A stretch of DNA of 50,585 bases from Acinetobacter sp. ANC 4558 (GTDB lineage: Bacteria; Pseudomonadota; Gammaproteobacteria; Pseudomonadales; Moraxellaceae). The position numbers and the translations under genes were made by a program. Where the stretch lies: assembly GCF_002135375.1 (NCBI RefSeq), contig NZ_NEGH01000006.1:1-50585 (forward strand). The letters run 5' to 3'. Within the stretch, counting starts at the first letter, position 1. Each line of letters starts with the position of its first letter. Under the pieces are notes generated by a model. It did not search any database. It saw only the letters and a program-made list of their open reading frames with translations, and had not been told where the DNA came from. Shown here one piece after another: positions 37,492 through 46,554 of this stretch.

Positions 37492-37919
37492 ATTGTATTC
37501 AAGTACAAGAACAATTTAATATGCCAGTGGAAATAATTTTTGAATTATTGGCTAAACACGATACGTATAATCAAATTTTCGCACCAGCGCTATTTGTTCG
37601 AATTAAGGATGCAGAGGATGTATCACGACCCGATGGCATCGGTTCTATTCGGCAAATTAGTATAAAATCTTTTAAATTATTGAAAGAAAAAATTATAGCT
37701 TTAGATGTAAATAAACGTATTGAATATCAAATCATACAAAACCCTTTAGTTCAATTTCATTTGGGTGTGATTGAATTTGAAGCATTAAGTGATAAACGCA
37801 CCATGGTAACCTATACAATTCAACTGAAAATGGGTGCTCCTTTTATGGCGAAGTTAATACTTAGCCAATTAAAAGTCGTACTGAAAAGTGGATTCATTAG
37901 GCTGGCAAAATCGATATAA
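37488..37919 (+). CDS. SRPBCC (START/cyclase-like) family protein
   Basis: This 143-residue protein has the layout of the SRPBCC superfamily: an N-terminal strand-helix segment (QVQEQFNMPVEIIFELLAKH), a glycine turn (RPDGIGSIRQ), a central beta sheet and a long C-terminal helix (MAKLILSQLKVVLKSGFIRL). SRPBCC domains bind hydrophobic ligands or act as cyclase/dehydrase-like proteins; no specific role can be assigned. The start is fixed by its four-base overlap with tadA. cmk begins 15 bases after its stop. Confidence 0.7.
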   Translation: MNCIQVQEQFNMPVEIIFELLAKHDTYNQIFAPALFVRIKDAEDVSRPDGIGSIRQISIKSFKLLKEKIIALDVNKRIEYQIIQNPLVQFHLGVIEFEALSDKRTMVTYTIQLKMGAPFMAKLILSQLKVVLKSGFIRLAKSI

Positions 37920-37934
37920 ACATGTGGAAAAATA

Positions 37935-38618
37935 ATGACTGTTAAAATTATTACGATTGATGGTCCGAGCGGTTCTGGCAAGGGGACTTTAGCTGCAAAA
38001 CTTGCTGAATATTATCAATATAATTTACTAGATTCGGGGGCATTATATCGTCTTTTAGGTTTGTCATTAAGTCAAAAAAAATTGATAGATTGTCTCGATT
38101 CCTCGCTTGATCAATGTGTGAGCATTGCAATAAGTCTAGAAATTCAATTTATAGCGGCAAAGCAGGGAATACAGGTTTATTTAGAAAATGAAAATGTGAC
38201 ACAAGCACTTCGGACGGAAACTACCGGTGAATTGGCTTCAAAAGTTGCATCAATTCCAGAGCTTAGGGCAGCGCTGGTTTCTCGTCAACATGCATTTGCA
38301 GTAGAACCAGGATTGGTAGCAGATGGTCGTGATATGGCAACTTCAATTTTTCCAGAAGCTCAAGCAAAAATTTACTTGACGGCATCAGCAGAGTCAAGGG
38401 CGCAGCGCCGTGTAAACCAGTTGCAGGAGATGGGTCTAGATGTTAAAATAAACGACATTTTAGCTAATATACAAGCTAGAGATAAGCGTGACATGGAACG
38501 CACTGTTGCTCCGCTTAAGCCAGCACAGGATGCTTATATTATAGATAGTTCAGAATTATCTATAAATGAAGTATTTGATTTGATGACCGCTTATATCGAC
38601 CAAAAATTAGCAAAATAA
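37935..38618 (+). CDS. cmk: Cytidylate kinase
   Basis: Cmk phosphorylates CMP and dCMP. The 227-residue product has the P-loop [12 protein letters not shown] (residues 9-20), [10 protein letters not shown], the conserved [15 protein letters not shown] and [18 protein letters not shown]. The size and motif order match the family. It is directly upstream of rpsA and ihfB, the conserved cmk-rpsA-ihfB arrangement of gammaproteobacteria. It starts 15 bases after the SRPBCC gene. Confidence 0.97.
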   Translation: MTVKIITIDGPSGSGKGTLAAKLAEYYQYNLLDSGALYRLLGLSLSQKKLIDCLDSSLDQCVSIAISLEIQFIAAKQGIQVYLENENVTQALRTETTGELASKVASIPELRAALVSRQHAFAVEPGLVADGRDMATSIFPEAQAKIYLTASAESRAQRRVNQLQEMGLDVKINDILANIQARDKRDMERTVAPLKPAQDAYIIDSSELSINEVFDLMTAYIDQKLAK

Positions 38619-38724
38619 TTCTATTTAGCGTGAGTATAGCTTGATCAGTTTTATACGGACTATATGAACGCTTAACTAAACCGGCCTTGTCTGATCCAAG
38701 ACCGCAGATTTTACTAGGTATATC

Positions 38725-40404
38725 ATGACCGAATCTTTTGCAGCCCTCTTTGAAGAAAGCGAATTAAACCTCAACGTTGAAAAGGGTGCTGTCATCCAAG
38801 GCGTTGTCGTAAGCATTGACTCTGATTGGGTAACTGTTGACACTGGCCTTAAATCTGAAGGTGTTGTTGACCGTGCTGAATTCTTAAATGAACAACGTGA
38901 ACTAGAAGTTCAAGTTGGTGATACTGTAGACGTTGTTGTTGAAGCACTTGACAACGGTATGGGTCAAACAGTTTTATCACGTGAAAAAGCAAAACGTGCT
39001 GAAACTTGGACTAAACTTGAAAAAATCTTTGAAGATGGCGAAATCGTTACTGGTGTTATTTCTGGTAAAGTTAAAGGTGGTTTCACTGTTGACATCGGTC
39101 CAGTTCGTGCGTTCCTTCCAGGTTCTTTAGTTGATACTCGTCCTATTCGTGATACTACTCACTTAGAAGGTAAAGAGTTAGAATTTAAAGTAATCAAACT
39201 TGATGCTAAACGTAACAACGTTGTAGTTTCTCGTCGTGCTGTTATGGAAGCTGAATCTTCAGCTGACCGTGAGGCTCTTCTTGCTCAACTTGAAGAAGGT
39301 CAAACAGTTACAGGTACGATCAAAAATCTTACAGATTACGGTGCATTCGTTGACCTTGGCGGTATCGATGGTCTTCTTCATATCACAGATATGGCTTGGA
39401 AACGTATCAAGCATCCATCTGAAGTGGTTGAAGTTGGTCAAGAAGTTACTGTTAAAGTACTTAAATTTGACAAAGATCGTAACCGCGTATCTTTAGGCCT
39501 TAAGCAATTAGGCGAAGATCCATGGTTAGCAATCATGAGCCGTTACCCTAAAGGTTCAATTGTTAAAGCACGTGTAACAAACTTAACTGACTACGGTTGC
39601 TTTGCTGAAATCGCTGAAGGCGTTGAAGGTTTAGTACACGTTTCAGAAATGGACCACACAAACAAAAACATCCATCCATCTAAAGTTGTTCAGATTGGTG
39701 ATGAAGTTGATGTTATGGTTCTTGAAGTTGATGAAGAACGTCGTCGTATTTCTCTTGGTATCAAACAAACTCGTGCTAACCCATGGGAAGAGTTTGCTAA
39801 AAACCACGACAAGGGCGAGAAAGTTTCAGGTACGATCAAATCAATCACTGATTTCGGTATCTTCATCGGCTTACCAGGTGGTATTGATGGTTTAGTTCAC
39901 TTGTCTGATATTTCTTGGAATGAGCAAGGCGAAGAAGCAATTCGTCGCTACAAGAAAGGTGATACAGTTGAAGCAGTTATCCTTTCAGTTGATGCTGAAG
40001 GTAACCGTATCAGCCTTGGTATCAAGCAAATGAACAGCGATCCATTCAATGATTTCTTAGCGGCAAATGAACGCGGTGCACTTGTAAAAGGTACTGTAAC
40101 TGCAGTTGATGCTAAAGGTGCTACGATTAAGTTAGCTGATGAAGTTGAAGCGACACTTAAAGCATCTGAAATCAACCGTGATCGCGTTGAAGATGCAACT
40201 AAATTCTTAGAAGTTGGTCAAGATGTTGAAGCGAAAATCATCAACGTAGATCGTAAATCTCGCTCTATCAACTTGTCTATCAAAGCGAAAGATGAAGCTG
40301 AAGAGAAAGAAGCTGTTGCTAACTTAAAAACTGCTGCTACGCCTGGTCAAGATAATGGTCCTAAGACGATTGGTGACTTGATCAAAGCTCAAATGAACCA
40401 CTAA
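38725..40404 (+). CDS. rpsA: 30S ribosomal protein S1
   Basis: S1 binds mRNA to the 30S subunit. The 559-residue product has six S1 OB-fold repeats; clear ones begin near [79 protein letters not shown] and [20 protein letters not shown]. The codon use is markedly different from its neighbours (CGT for Arg and GGT for Gly are frequent), as expected of a highly expressed gene. The 106-base leader before it may be the site of autogenous control, but I cannot identify an element. A terminator follows. Confidence 0.98.
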   Translation: MTESFAALFEESELNLNVEKGAVIQGVVVSIDSDWVTVDTGLKSEGVVDRAEFLNEQRELEVQVGDTVDVVVEALDNGMGQTVLSREKAKRAETWTKLEKIFEDGEIVTGVISGKVKGGFTVDIGPVRAFLPGSLVDTRPIRDTTHLEGKELEFKVIKLDAKRNNVVVSRRAVMEAESSADREALLAQLEEGQTVTGTIKNLTDYGAFVDLGGIDGLLHITDMAWKRIKHPSEVVEVGQEVTVKVLKFDKDRNRVSLGLKQLGEDPWLAIMSRYPKGSIVKARVTNLTDYGCFAEIAEGVEGLVHVSEMDHTNKNIHPSKVVQIGDEVDVMVLEVDEERRRISLGIKQTRANPWEEFAKNHDKGEKVSGTIKSITDFGIFIGLPGGIDGLVHLSDISWNEQGEEAIRRYKKGDTVEAVILSVDAEGNRISLGIKQMNSDPFNDFLAANERGALVKGTVTAVDAKGATIKLADEVEATLKASEINRDRVEDATKFLEVGQDVEAKIINVDRKSRSINLSIKAKDEAEEKEAVANLKTAATPGQDNGPKTIGDLIKAQMNH

Positions 40405-40466
40405 GTTGGTATGTGTAAAACGTATTGTTAATGTAAATTAATTAATATTTTTTACATAAATACCGC

Positions 40467-40505
40467 AAACGGTAGCGTAGTATTAACGTATTGCGCTACC
40501 GTTTT
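40467..40505 (+). terminator. Hairpin terminator after rpsA
   Basis: AAACGGTAGCG and CGCTACCGTTT form an 11-bp stem with a 16-base loop, followed by T and GTATTT. It lies about 60 bases past the rpsA stop and separates it from ihfB. The T run is short, so read-through to ihfB is possible. Confidence 0.6.
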
Positions 40506-40567
40506 GTATTTAAACAGGTTATTATCAGGTATAACTTCAATAAGCTTGATAATTAAAGAGGTCGTAG

Positions 40568-40873
40568 ATGACTACAGAAGCACTTAATAAGTCTGACTTA
40601 ATAGAGCGTATTTCTCTAAAAAATCCACATTTAGCGGAGCCATTAGTTGAAGAAGCTGTTAAGATAATGATTGATCAAATGATTGCATCATTGTCTGCGG
40701 ATGACAGAATCGAAATTCGTGGTTTTGGAAGCTTTGCACTTCACCATCGAGAACCTCGTGTGGGGCGCAACCCTAAAACTGGTAAATCAGTTGAAGTTGC
40801 AGCAAAATCAGTTCCTCATTTTAAACCAGGGAAGGCGTTACGTGATGCAGTGAACGAATCAGTTCAAAAATAA
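40568..40873 (+). CDS. ihfB: Integration host factor subunit beta
   Basis: IHF-beta pairs with IHF-alpha to bend DNA sharply at specific sites. The 101-residue product shows [15 protein letters not shown], the beta-arm [24 protein letters not shown] with the intercalating proline, and a C-terminal helix. HU would lack this exact beta-type sequence, and the position after cmk-rpsA confirms the subunit. AGAGG lies 7 bases before the ATG. lapA starts 18 bases after its stop. Confidence 0.96.
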   Translation: MTTEALNKSDLIERISLKNPHLAEPLVEEAVKIMIDQMIASLSADDRIEIRGFGSFALHHREPRVGRNPKTGKSVEVAAKSVPHFKPGKALRDAVNESVQK

Positions 40874-40891
40874 CAATTTAACGGGGTGTCT

Positions 40892-41257
40892 ATGCGCTAT
40901 ATTTTAGTCATATTATTAATCGTCATATTTGGATATGCATTAGCATTAGTATTGCAAAATAGTACTGAGCTATCAGTTGATTTACTCTTTACTCAGGTGC
41001 CCGCAATGCGCCTAGGTTTATTGTTATTATTAACTTTAGCATTGGGTATTATTGTTGGTTTACTATTTGGCGTTCAAATTTTTCGAGTTTTCCAGACCAG
41101 TTGGGAAATTAAAAGACTGCGTAAAGACATTGATCACCTACGTAAAGAGCAAATTCATACTGCTCAATTAGCTGCTGCTGAAGCAGTTGCAAATGCAAAA
41201 CATGAAAAAACGGTATTAGATATTGGTGTTGATGAACAAAAATCTAATCCATTGTAA
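40892..41257 (+). CDS. lapA: Lipopolysaccharide assembly protein A (LapA) domain protein
   Basis: This 121-residue inner-membrane protein has two membrane segments (about residues 2-18 and 40-62). NSTELSVDLLFTQVPAMRLG between them is typical of LapA (YciS). The C-terminal cytoplasmic helix is rich in charge (IKRLRKDIDHLRKEQIHTAQL). In E. coli LapA is followed by LapB, which steers LpxC degradation by FtsH. Here no lapB follows and pyrF comes next. I choose the ATG at 40892 with GGGG upstream, rather than the GTG two codons earlier. Confidence 0.87.
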   Translation: MRYILVILLIVIFGYALALVLQNSTELSVDLLFTQVPAMRLGLLLLLTLALGIIVGLLFGVQIFRVFQTSWEIKRLRKDIDHLRKEQIHTAQLAAAEAVANAKHEKTVLDIGVDEQKSNPL

Positions 41258-41288
41258 CTTTTAGTTCTCCCTCAAGATTTTTTGAGTT

Positions 41289-41322
41289 AAAACATCCTAA
41301 GGATAAGTCCTTGGGGTGTTTT
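41289..41322 (+). terminator. Hairpin terminator after lapA
   Basis: AAAACATCCTAAGGA pairs with TCCTTGGGGTGTTTT across a TAAG loop, with two wobble pairs. It lies about 30 bases after lapA and ends that operon before the promoter of pyrF. Confidence 0.75.
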
Positions 41323-41398
41323 CATTTATAGTAATTGCTTTGTTCAAATTCTTTTTAGTCTTATAATAATGATTATTCATCTATAAAGGGAAAGTCTC

Positions 41399-42079
41399 TT
41401 GAGTATCATTGTTGCACTGGATGCCAAAAGCCAAATAGACGCATTAAAAATTGCTGAGCAGCTAGATCCTGCTTTATGTCGCTTAAAAATCGGTAAAGAG
41501 TTATTTACTCATGAAGGTCCAAGTGTAGTAAAAGCCTTGCATAATAAAGGTTTTGAAATTTTTTTAGATCTAAAATTTCATGATATTCCAAATACAACTG
41601 CTCAAGCAGTTTGTGCTGCGGCTGACATGGGGGTATGGATGGTCAATGTTCATGCATCAGGTGGTCGTAAAATGATGGAGACTTGTGTAGAGCGTCTAAA
41701 GGCAGGAAATTACAATACTCAGCTTATTGCTGTGACTGTACTCACCTCTATGGGACGTGAAGATTTAGTTGATTTGGGTTTAAATGTTGAACCTTCTGAG
41801 CATGTGAAGCGATTAGCAACGTTAACCAAAGAAAGTGGACTTGATGGTGTTGTATGCTCAGCACAAGAAGCTAAGATGTTACGCACTACATTGGGTACTC
41901 ATTTTTCTTTGATAACTCCTGGTATTCGACCTGAAGGTACGAGTGCTGATGATCAAAAACGAATTGTGACACCACAACAAGCAATGTTAAATGGTGCAAC
42001 ACATTTGGTCATTGGTCGCCCAATTACACAATCTGATAATCCATGTCAAACACTTAGAAATATTTTAGCAACATTGTAA
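41399..42079 (+). CDS. pyrF: Orotidine 5'-phosphate decarboxylase
   Basis: PyrF makes UMP, the last step of the de novo pyrimidine pathway. The 226-residue product has the catalytic tetrad in [11 protein letters not shown] (Asp57, Lys59, Asp62) plus LKIGKELF with Lys30. [10 protein letters not shown] and TPGIRPEGT follow, with VIGRPITQ at the phosphate site. The start must be TTG at 41399, since the barrel begins at [10 protein letters not shown], and AAGGGAAAG lies upstream. It has its own short leader after the lapA terminator. A weak hairpin at 42115-42149 follows. Confidence 0.96.
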   Translation: MSIIVALDAKSQIDALKIAEQLDPALCRLKIGKELFTHEGPSVVKALHNKGFEIFLDLKFHDIPNTTAQAVCAAADMGVWMVNVHASGGRKMMETCVERLKAGNYNTQLIAVTVLTSMGREDLVDLGLNVEPSEHVKRLATLTKESGLDGVVCSAQEAKMLRTTLGTHFSLITPGIRPEGTSADDQKRIVTPQQAMLNGATHLVIGRPITQSDNPCQTLRNILATL

Positions 42080-42114
42080 ACGTGTATTAAATCGATCAGA
42101 TATATTTTGCAAAT

Positions 42115-42149
42115 GATGCTGTAATTTTAATGTGAATGATTACAGCATC
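42115..42149 (+). terminator. Hairpin downstream of pyrF (weak terminator)
   Basis: GATGCTGTAAT and ATTACAGCATC form an 11-bp stem with a 13-base loop. The following sequence TTATATATTT is only partly T, so termination would be incomplete. Confidence 0.5.
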
Positions 42150-42196
42150 TTATATATTTAGAAAAACAGTGACTTAACACGGAAAAAATTTAAAAG

Positions 42197-42535
42197 ATGG
42201 ATAAATATTTAATCGTTGCACTTGTAGTTTTATTTTGCATAATTCTTGTTGTCTACACTCAAAAAGGAAGCACAACGGTACAACGTGCAAAAAGCTTAAA
42301 AGAGAGAGTTCAATCTGCATTCCCAACTTTTCAAGTTATTGAAAAATTCAATACCATTATAATATCAGGTAAGAATCAACGGAATGAGCAAGAGGAGTTT
42401 GTGACGATTCGTATTGATGAAAATCAACAAAAGAATATGCGTTTATATGGTCGTATGTTGATAGCAACATATCCTAAAGAACCGTCAGATCGAGAAATGA
42501 AACAAGATTTTTTATTACATTTACAACAAAATTAA
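42197..42535 (+). CDS. Small membrane-anchored hypothetical protein
   Basis: I do not recognise a family. The 112-residue product has one N-terminal membrane anchor (about residues 4-20, YLIVALVVLFCIILVVY). A soluble domain of about 90 residues follows, with alternating strands (FQVIEKFNTIIISGKN, FVTIRIDEN) and a helical end (REMKQDFLLHLQQN). The anchor lacks a signal peptidase site and is not a lipobox, so it should stay in the inner membrane. It lies between pyrF and the convergent ruvC, whose stop is only three bases from its own. Confidence 0.65.
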   Translation: MDKYLIVALVVLFCIILVVYTQKGSTTVQRAKSLKERVQSAFPTFQVIEKFNTIIISGKNQRNEQEEFVTIRIDENQQKNMRLYGRMLIATYPKEPSDREMKQDFLLHLQQN

Positions 42536-42537
42536 AC

Positions 42538-43083
42538 CTATCTTCTACGGCTACTGCTTCTACTACGCCCTCTAGCCATGCCTCCGAGTGCATTAAGTAC
42601 AGCAAATTTTGTCATGCTGCCTGAAGCATGTGCATGGCAAATAGCAGCTGCGAGTGCATCGGCTGCATCAGCTTGAGGTTTTATACTTAGATTGAGTAAC
42701 CTCATCACCATCATTTGTACTTGCTCTTTATCTGCTGCGCCATAACCAACAACAGATTGTTTAATTTGGCGTGCGGTGTATTCAGCAACTTGTAAATCCA
42801 GATTAACTAAAGCAGCAATTGCAGCACCACGTGCCTGACCTAATTTTAACGCAGAGTCAGGATTTTGTGCCATAAATACTTGTTCTACAGCAGCTTCTGT
42901 TGGACCGTGAAATTGTACAATTCGATTAATGCCTGCAAAAATTCGTTTCAGACGTTCAGGCATCTCTGTTGTTTCGGTACGAATTGTACCTGCATCGACA
43001 AAACGAAGTTTGGAACCTTCTTTTTCAATAATTCCATAACCTGTAAGTCGTGATCCAGGATCAATACCGATAATTAATGACAT
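42538..43083 (-). CDS. ruvC: Holliday junction resolvase RuvC
   Basis: RuvC cleaves Holliday junctions moved by RuvAB. The 181-residue product begins [17 protein letters not shown], with catalytic Asp8. AAVEQVFMA supplies the second acidic residue, and [15 protein letters not shown] has the last two. The start at the ATG 43083 aligns with the family; two codons upstream another ATG exists. The C-terminal tail [10 protein letters not shown] is arginine and serine rich, longer than in E. coli, and would add positive charge for DNA binding. No ruvA or ruvB is in the window. Confidence 0.95.
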   Translation of the reverse strand: MSLIIGIDPGSRLTGYGIIEKEGSKLRFVDAGTIRTETTEMPERLKRIFAGINRIVQFHGPTEAAVEQVFMAQNPDSALKLGQARGAAIAALVNLDLQVAEYTARQIKQSVVGYGAADKEQVQMMVMRLLNLSIKPQADAADALAAAICHAHASGSMTKFAVLNALGGMARGRSRSSSRRR

Positions 43084-43291
43084 ATTCATCCAAAGTTTTA
43101 AAATATAAATAATTATATGATTTTATTGTGATTTTGTGTGTAAAGTTTAATAAAATTTAGCTTTAATTAGAGGCTATATAAAACAATTACTTATGATTGA
43201 ATTTTCGGTAATTGGTGTGGTTTTATACATTTTATGAATGAAATTATATTTTGAATGGGTAGATATATTGTTGATTGTTAGCTTATCTTAA

Positions 43292-43963
43292 TTAACTAGC
43301 TAATGCATAACTTTCATCTATTCGTGCATAAATTTCCTCTATAGGAAGTGTACCATCCAAGTAAATAGTTACCCAATGATCTTTATTCATATGATAGCCT
43401 GGGAAATATGTTTGGTGATTGATCTTGGTTTTTAGGATATCTTTTTGCATTTTTAAATTTAAAATTTCAATTTGACTATTTCCGATAAGACCAATTTTTT
43501 CTGAATGAATAACCAGTAAAGCTGCATACCATTTATGTGTATCTTTGCGACGATATATTGCATTTTGAGGAAATTTTTGCCATAAAAATTCTAACTGGTC
43601 TTGATATTTATTATGAATATATTGAGTAATAAGCTTTGCAAACTCACTTTTAAAAATATCTTTATCAAAACATGTTTCGATTATTTGTTGAAGTAAATTT
43701 TGATATTGAGCCCGTATTTGACCAACGAATTGTCCAGTTGCTTCTGGAAATAAATGCAAAGTATAGTCTTCATGCGTTGCTGTATCTATGATACTAGTAC
43801 TGATTTTCCCCTGCGTATTAACCATAATATTGATGATAAAGCTATTGTTCAAGATTGATTTATGATATTGATATTGAGTATCATCTAATAAATTAAAACC
43901 AAAAGACTTTAACTTTTCAATATTCAGTTTCAAATTATCTAATTGTGGATTTGTATACATCAT
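43292..43963 (-). CDS. MmcQ/YjbR-like DNA-binding-fold protein
   Basis: The second half of this 223-residue protein matches the MmcQ/YjbR family: FLWQKFPQNAIYRRKDTHKWYA, then YFPGYHMNKDHWVTIYLDG and a terminal helix. That fold resembles the double-wing DNA-binding CyaY-like fold. The first 105 residues are an extra N-terminal domain with several predicted strands (NIMVNTQGKISTSIIDTAT). E. coli YjbR has 118 residues, so the longer form is a common two-domain version. Its role is not known. It is a single gene with AT-rich DNA on both sides. The start is one of two tandem ATG codons. Confidence 0.75.
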   Translation of the reverse strand: MMYTNPQLDNLKLNIEKLKSFGFNLLDDTQYQYHKSILNNSFIINIMVNTQGKISTSIIDTATHEDYTLHLFPEATGQFVGQIRAQYQNLLQQIIETCFDKDIFKSEFAKLITQYIHNKYQDQLEFLWQKFPQNAIYRRKDTHKWYAALLVIHSEKIGLIGNSQIEILNLKMQKDILKTKINHQTYFPGYHMNKDHWVTIYLDGTLPIEEIYARIDESYALAS

Positions 43964-44144
43964 TTTGTGAAATCCTAATGTGTGATCAGTATGTATTCAT
44001 TGAGGAAAGACATTCATAATTTGACATATAAACTTAATATATGGCGAGTCTTATTCAGTTTTATATCACTTATAACATTTCAAAATGAAAATAATAGTGT
44101 TAAGTTCTTCTCTTATTTAGAAATGATATAAAACTGGAAATAGA

Positions 44145-44552
44145 ATGTCAGGTATAAAATCTGCTCAATGTCACTGCGGCACAGTCAAGTTTACAGTTGA
44201 ATTATCAGATGATTTTAATACCATCAGAAGATGTAATTGTTCTTTTTGTCGTATGCGTGGCGCAGTTGCTGCTTCAGCTTTGCTTTCAGGGCTTAATGTT
44301 TATGAAGGAAAAGATAAATTGACAGAATATCGATTCAATACTCGTCAAGCAACACATTATTTTTGTTCGATTTGTGGTATTTATACTTTTCATCAACGAA
44401 GATCAAATCCGAATCAATTTGGTGTGAATGTGGCATGTATTACGGATGTCTCACCATTTGATTTTACACATATTCCAGTTATGGATGGTGTTCATCATCC
44501 TAAAGATGGAGGAGGCGGAGTGGTTGGATATTTAAATTATGACGTGCTTTAA
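44145..44552 (+). CDS. GFA/CENP-V zinc-binding family protein
   Basis: The 135-residue product has the zinc-binding pattern of the GFA (glutathione-dependent formaldehyde-activating-like) family: QCHCGTVKF (Cys9, Cys11), RRCNCSFCRM (Cys30, Cys32, Cys35) and HYFCSICGIYTFH (Cys74, Cys77). These form the two metal sites of the family. Members include an enzyme that joins formaldehyde to glutathione, but most are uncharacterised, and no formaldehyde pathway gene is nearby. It is a lone gene before the tRNA, about 230 bases away, and the last gene of clearly chromosomal character. Confidence 0.83.
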   Translation: MSGIKSAQCHCGTVKFTVELSDDFNTIRRCNCSFCRMRGAVAASALLSGLNVYEGKDKLTEYRFNTRQATHYFCSICGIYTFHQRRSNPNQFGVNVACITDVSPFDFTHIPVMDGVHHPKDGGGGVVGYLNYDVL

Positions 44553-44710
44553 ATTGAATAAATGATATAAAAAACTGTTTTACCATGCATAAATGATTTT
44601 ATTGGTTTGCCTTTTTAGCGTGAAAATATAAAATGATCATTGGGTTAAGGTATTAATTAATTTATTGTGATAGATTTTTAGTCGACTAAACGTCTAATTT
44701 TAGAAACTAC

Positions 44711-44737
44711 TTGAACATTTTTAAATTTTTATATAGT
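44711..44737 (+). promoter_or_regulatory. Candidate promoter of tRNA(CAU)
   Basis: TTGAAC (44711-44716) and TATAGT (44732-44737) are separated by 15 bases, which is short. A start near 44744 would give a 40-base leader before the tRNA. The call rests on box matches only. Confidence 0.4.
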
Positions 44738-44784
44738 ATGCATTCATCCAAGACAATTGATATCAAAGCAATTGAAAGGAAATA

Positions 44785-44861
<77 letters not shown>

Positions 44862-44870
44862 TATAAAACA

Positions 44871-44904
44871 ACCACTTAGGTGCATTAATCCTAAGTGGTT
44901 TTTT
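44871..44904 (+). terminator. Rho-independent terminator of tRNA(CAU)
   Basis: ACCACTTAGG and CCTAAGTGGT form a 10-bp stem with a nine-base loop, followed by a T run. It starts ten bases after the tRNA. Confidence 0.88.
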
Positions 44905-44918
44905 AATATCTAAATCCA

Positions 44919-44959
44919 TGTAAGCAATATGTAAGCACTGAATGATATTCGTGTAAGCA
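44919..44959 (+). repeat. Three phased TGTAAGCA direct repeats beside the tRNA
   Basis: TGTAAGCA occurs at 44919-44926, 44930-44937 and 44952-44959. The starts are 11 and 22 bases apart, that is, on one face of the helix. The position, between an attachment-site tRNA and a small HTH gene, fits integrase arm-type or excisionase binding sites. Confidence 0.65.
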
Positions 44960-44965
44960 ATAAAA

Positions 44966-44985
44966 AAGCTACCGACTGGTAGCTT
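44966..44985 (-). terminator. Terminator for the minus-strand phage gene pair
   Basis: AAGCTACC and GGTAGCTT form an 8-bp stem with a four-base loop. On the minus strand it follows the HTH gene stop by seven bases and runs into TTTTTTATTG. Confidence 0.82.
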
Positions 44986-44992
44986 AGATAAA

Positions 44993-45208
44993 TTAAATTC
45001 CAACTAGATTTCGTATATCACTTAATCGCCATTTTGCACCATTGTTTGTCATAACAGGTTTTAGATCACCTTTACCTCGACTGGCCCAAACTCTAAGAGT
45101 ATTTGGCTTGAGTCCGAGAATTATTGCAGCATCAACTGTATTTACAAGACTAGCACCTGATTCAATCAATTGCGTTAATCTTTCTTCTGGCTTCAATTCA
45201 ATTCCCAT
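44993..45208 (-). CDS. Small phage HTH protein, excisionase-like
   Basis: This 71-residue protein carries a MerR/AlpA-like winged helix-turn-helix: TVDAAIILGLKPNTLRVWAS, then a basic-residue turn and GAKWRLSDIRNL. This pattern is common in phage excisionases and AlpA-type regulators. GGAGG sits seven bases before the ATG at 45208, clearly the best start; two TTG codons lie just upstream. It overlaps the stop of the preceding minus-strand gene (ATGA). Because it lies next to the attachment-side tRNA and the phased repeats, a recombination directionality role is plausible. I cannot exclude a plain transcription factor. Confidence 0.62.
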   Translation of the reverse strand: MGIELKPEERLTQLIESGASLVNTVDAAIILGLKPNTLRVWASRGKGDLKPVMTNNGAKWRLSDIRNLVGI

Positions 45209-45564
45209 CAACAAACCTCCTTTAAACTTTCTATAACACTTTCAGGTAGCCCAAACACTTCATTAAAAGCTTGATCAAAACCGCCGTCAGCAATGAATTG
45301 ATCAATTGGGTTTTCTTGTTTGTCAGCTTGAATTTCTTCGATAATATTTTTCTGAATATCCACCACCTCACTCACAATTTCCCACTCGCCGTAATCACCT
45401 AAATATCCAGATTTTTTGATATTGGTTGTGATTATTTGACCATCATCACAGGTGACTTTCATGCGTTGAGTATCAATACGAGTTGCTTGATAAATAACGC
45501 CTTGTCTTAAATTTGGTGGTAGTCCAGAGTCACCATTAATAGTTTTAATTCGAACTTGCATCAC
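45208..45564 (-). CDS. Hypothetical phage protein upstream of the HTH gene
   Basis: I recognise no family. The 118-residue product begins MMQVRIKTINGDSGLPPNLR. Its first half looks like a small beta barrel (GVIYQATRIDTQRMKVTCDDGQ, then KKSGYLGDYGEWEIV) and its second half is acidic and helical (NIIEEIQADKQE, GFDQAFNEVFGLPESVIES). The stop overlaps the start of the HTH gene by four bases, so the two are cotranscribed from the minus strand. No membrane segment or signal peptide is present. Its position between the tRNA and tail genes makes a phage origin likely. Confidence 0.6.
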   Translation of the reverse strand: MMQVRIKTINGDSGLPPNLRQGVIYQATRIDTQRMKVTCDDGQIITTNIKKSGYLGDYGEWEIVSEVVDIQKNIIEEIQADKQENPIDQFIADGGFDQAFNEVFGLPESVIESLKEVC

Positions 45565-45654
45565 GCCACCTGTCTTCTAAGTTGAAACTTCTTGTTCTTA
45601 ATCTTTGCCATTAATAAGCAAGACTGATTGTTTTGAGGATTGGAAAATTGATGA

Positions 45655-46500
45655 AAGCTTTGGCTGTATCTCACAGATGGACTTTCAGAATCTGTGACAA
45701 CAGAGACTTCATCAAGTGTTGCAGATAATCGCTTTCGTCAAGGTGGGCTTGCAACTGAAGCAGAAATTACAGGTAGCTTAGAGGTAGAGTTATCAGTCGG
45801 TCTATTTGATGACTTTTGGTCAGCCGTTGCCATGAATGAATGGGATGATCAAGGTGTACTGCTATTTGGTGGAGATGTTCGAAAGACATTTACCTTGGTT
45901 AAAGTATTTGAATATATCGGACAAATCTTTATTTATCGTGGTATCCGTATCGGTGAAGCCTCTTTATCCATTGCAACTACAGGAAAGATCACGGCGAACT
46001 TTGGAATGGTTGGGACTATTTTTGAAAGAAGTGCAACCAATCCTGTAATTAATCCATTGCCTGTACCTGCAGATGTCTTAATTTCAGCATTGAATGTCGG
46101 TGATTTAAAAGTAAATGGTGAAACGGTCATTGGACGGGCATGTATGCAGACGCTCGAGCTTTCCATAAACAATAACCTTGAAGCGATTCGCTGTATTGGT
46201 TCTAAACGCCTCACCGCGACCACGTACCTTGAAAAGATCGTAGATATTACAGTTAACACACAGTACATGTTCTCAGGGCTATCAGCATCGTACTTAGACT
46301 ATGTTAAATCACGAGACACGATGCCATTAGAGTTTTCAATTGAAGATGAGGGTGGTGGTAATGGATATGCCTTTGAATTCCCGAAACTCAAAGTGTCAGA
46401 AGCAAATCATCCAGATGGCGGTGGTGAAGATACTATTACGCTGGATGTGAATTTCAACCATATTCGTGTATCACCAAAAATCACACGCTTGAAGCTGTAA
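45655..46500 (+). pseudogene. Phage tail tube protein, 5' end lost
   Basis: The protein matches the major tail tube proteins of siphophages: GLSESVTTETSSS near the start, then ATEAEITGSLEVELSVGLFDDFW and WDDQGVLLFGG, then a second half with IGRACMQTLELSINNNL and ASYLDYVKSRD. The frame is open from 45655, just after a TGA at 45652, without ATG, and TDGLSESVTTET is already encoded before the first possible start (GTG 45694, 268 residues). The conserved sequence therefore runs into the junction and the true start is missing. The minus-strand gene pair lies only about 90 bases upstream, so a deletion brought these parts together. Product function is probably lost. Confidence 0.75.
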
Positions 46501-46512
46501 GAGCAGAATAAT

Positions 46513-46540
46513 ACCGCCTTGATAGGCGGTTTACTTTTTT
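46513..46540 (+). terminator. Hairpin between tail tube and tail chaperone genes
   Basis: ACCGCCT and AGGCGGT form a 7-bp stem with a four-base loop, followed by TTACTTTTTT. In an intact prophage it would set the ratio of the two tail products. Confidence 0.7.
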
Positions 46541-46554
46541 AGGATCAAAGAACC

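Noticed and set aside
38974..38986. parS-like ATCACGTGAAAAA in rpsA
   Set aside because: Only the central CACGTG and one arm match the parS consensus, and the sequence codes for conserved rpsA residues.
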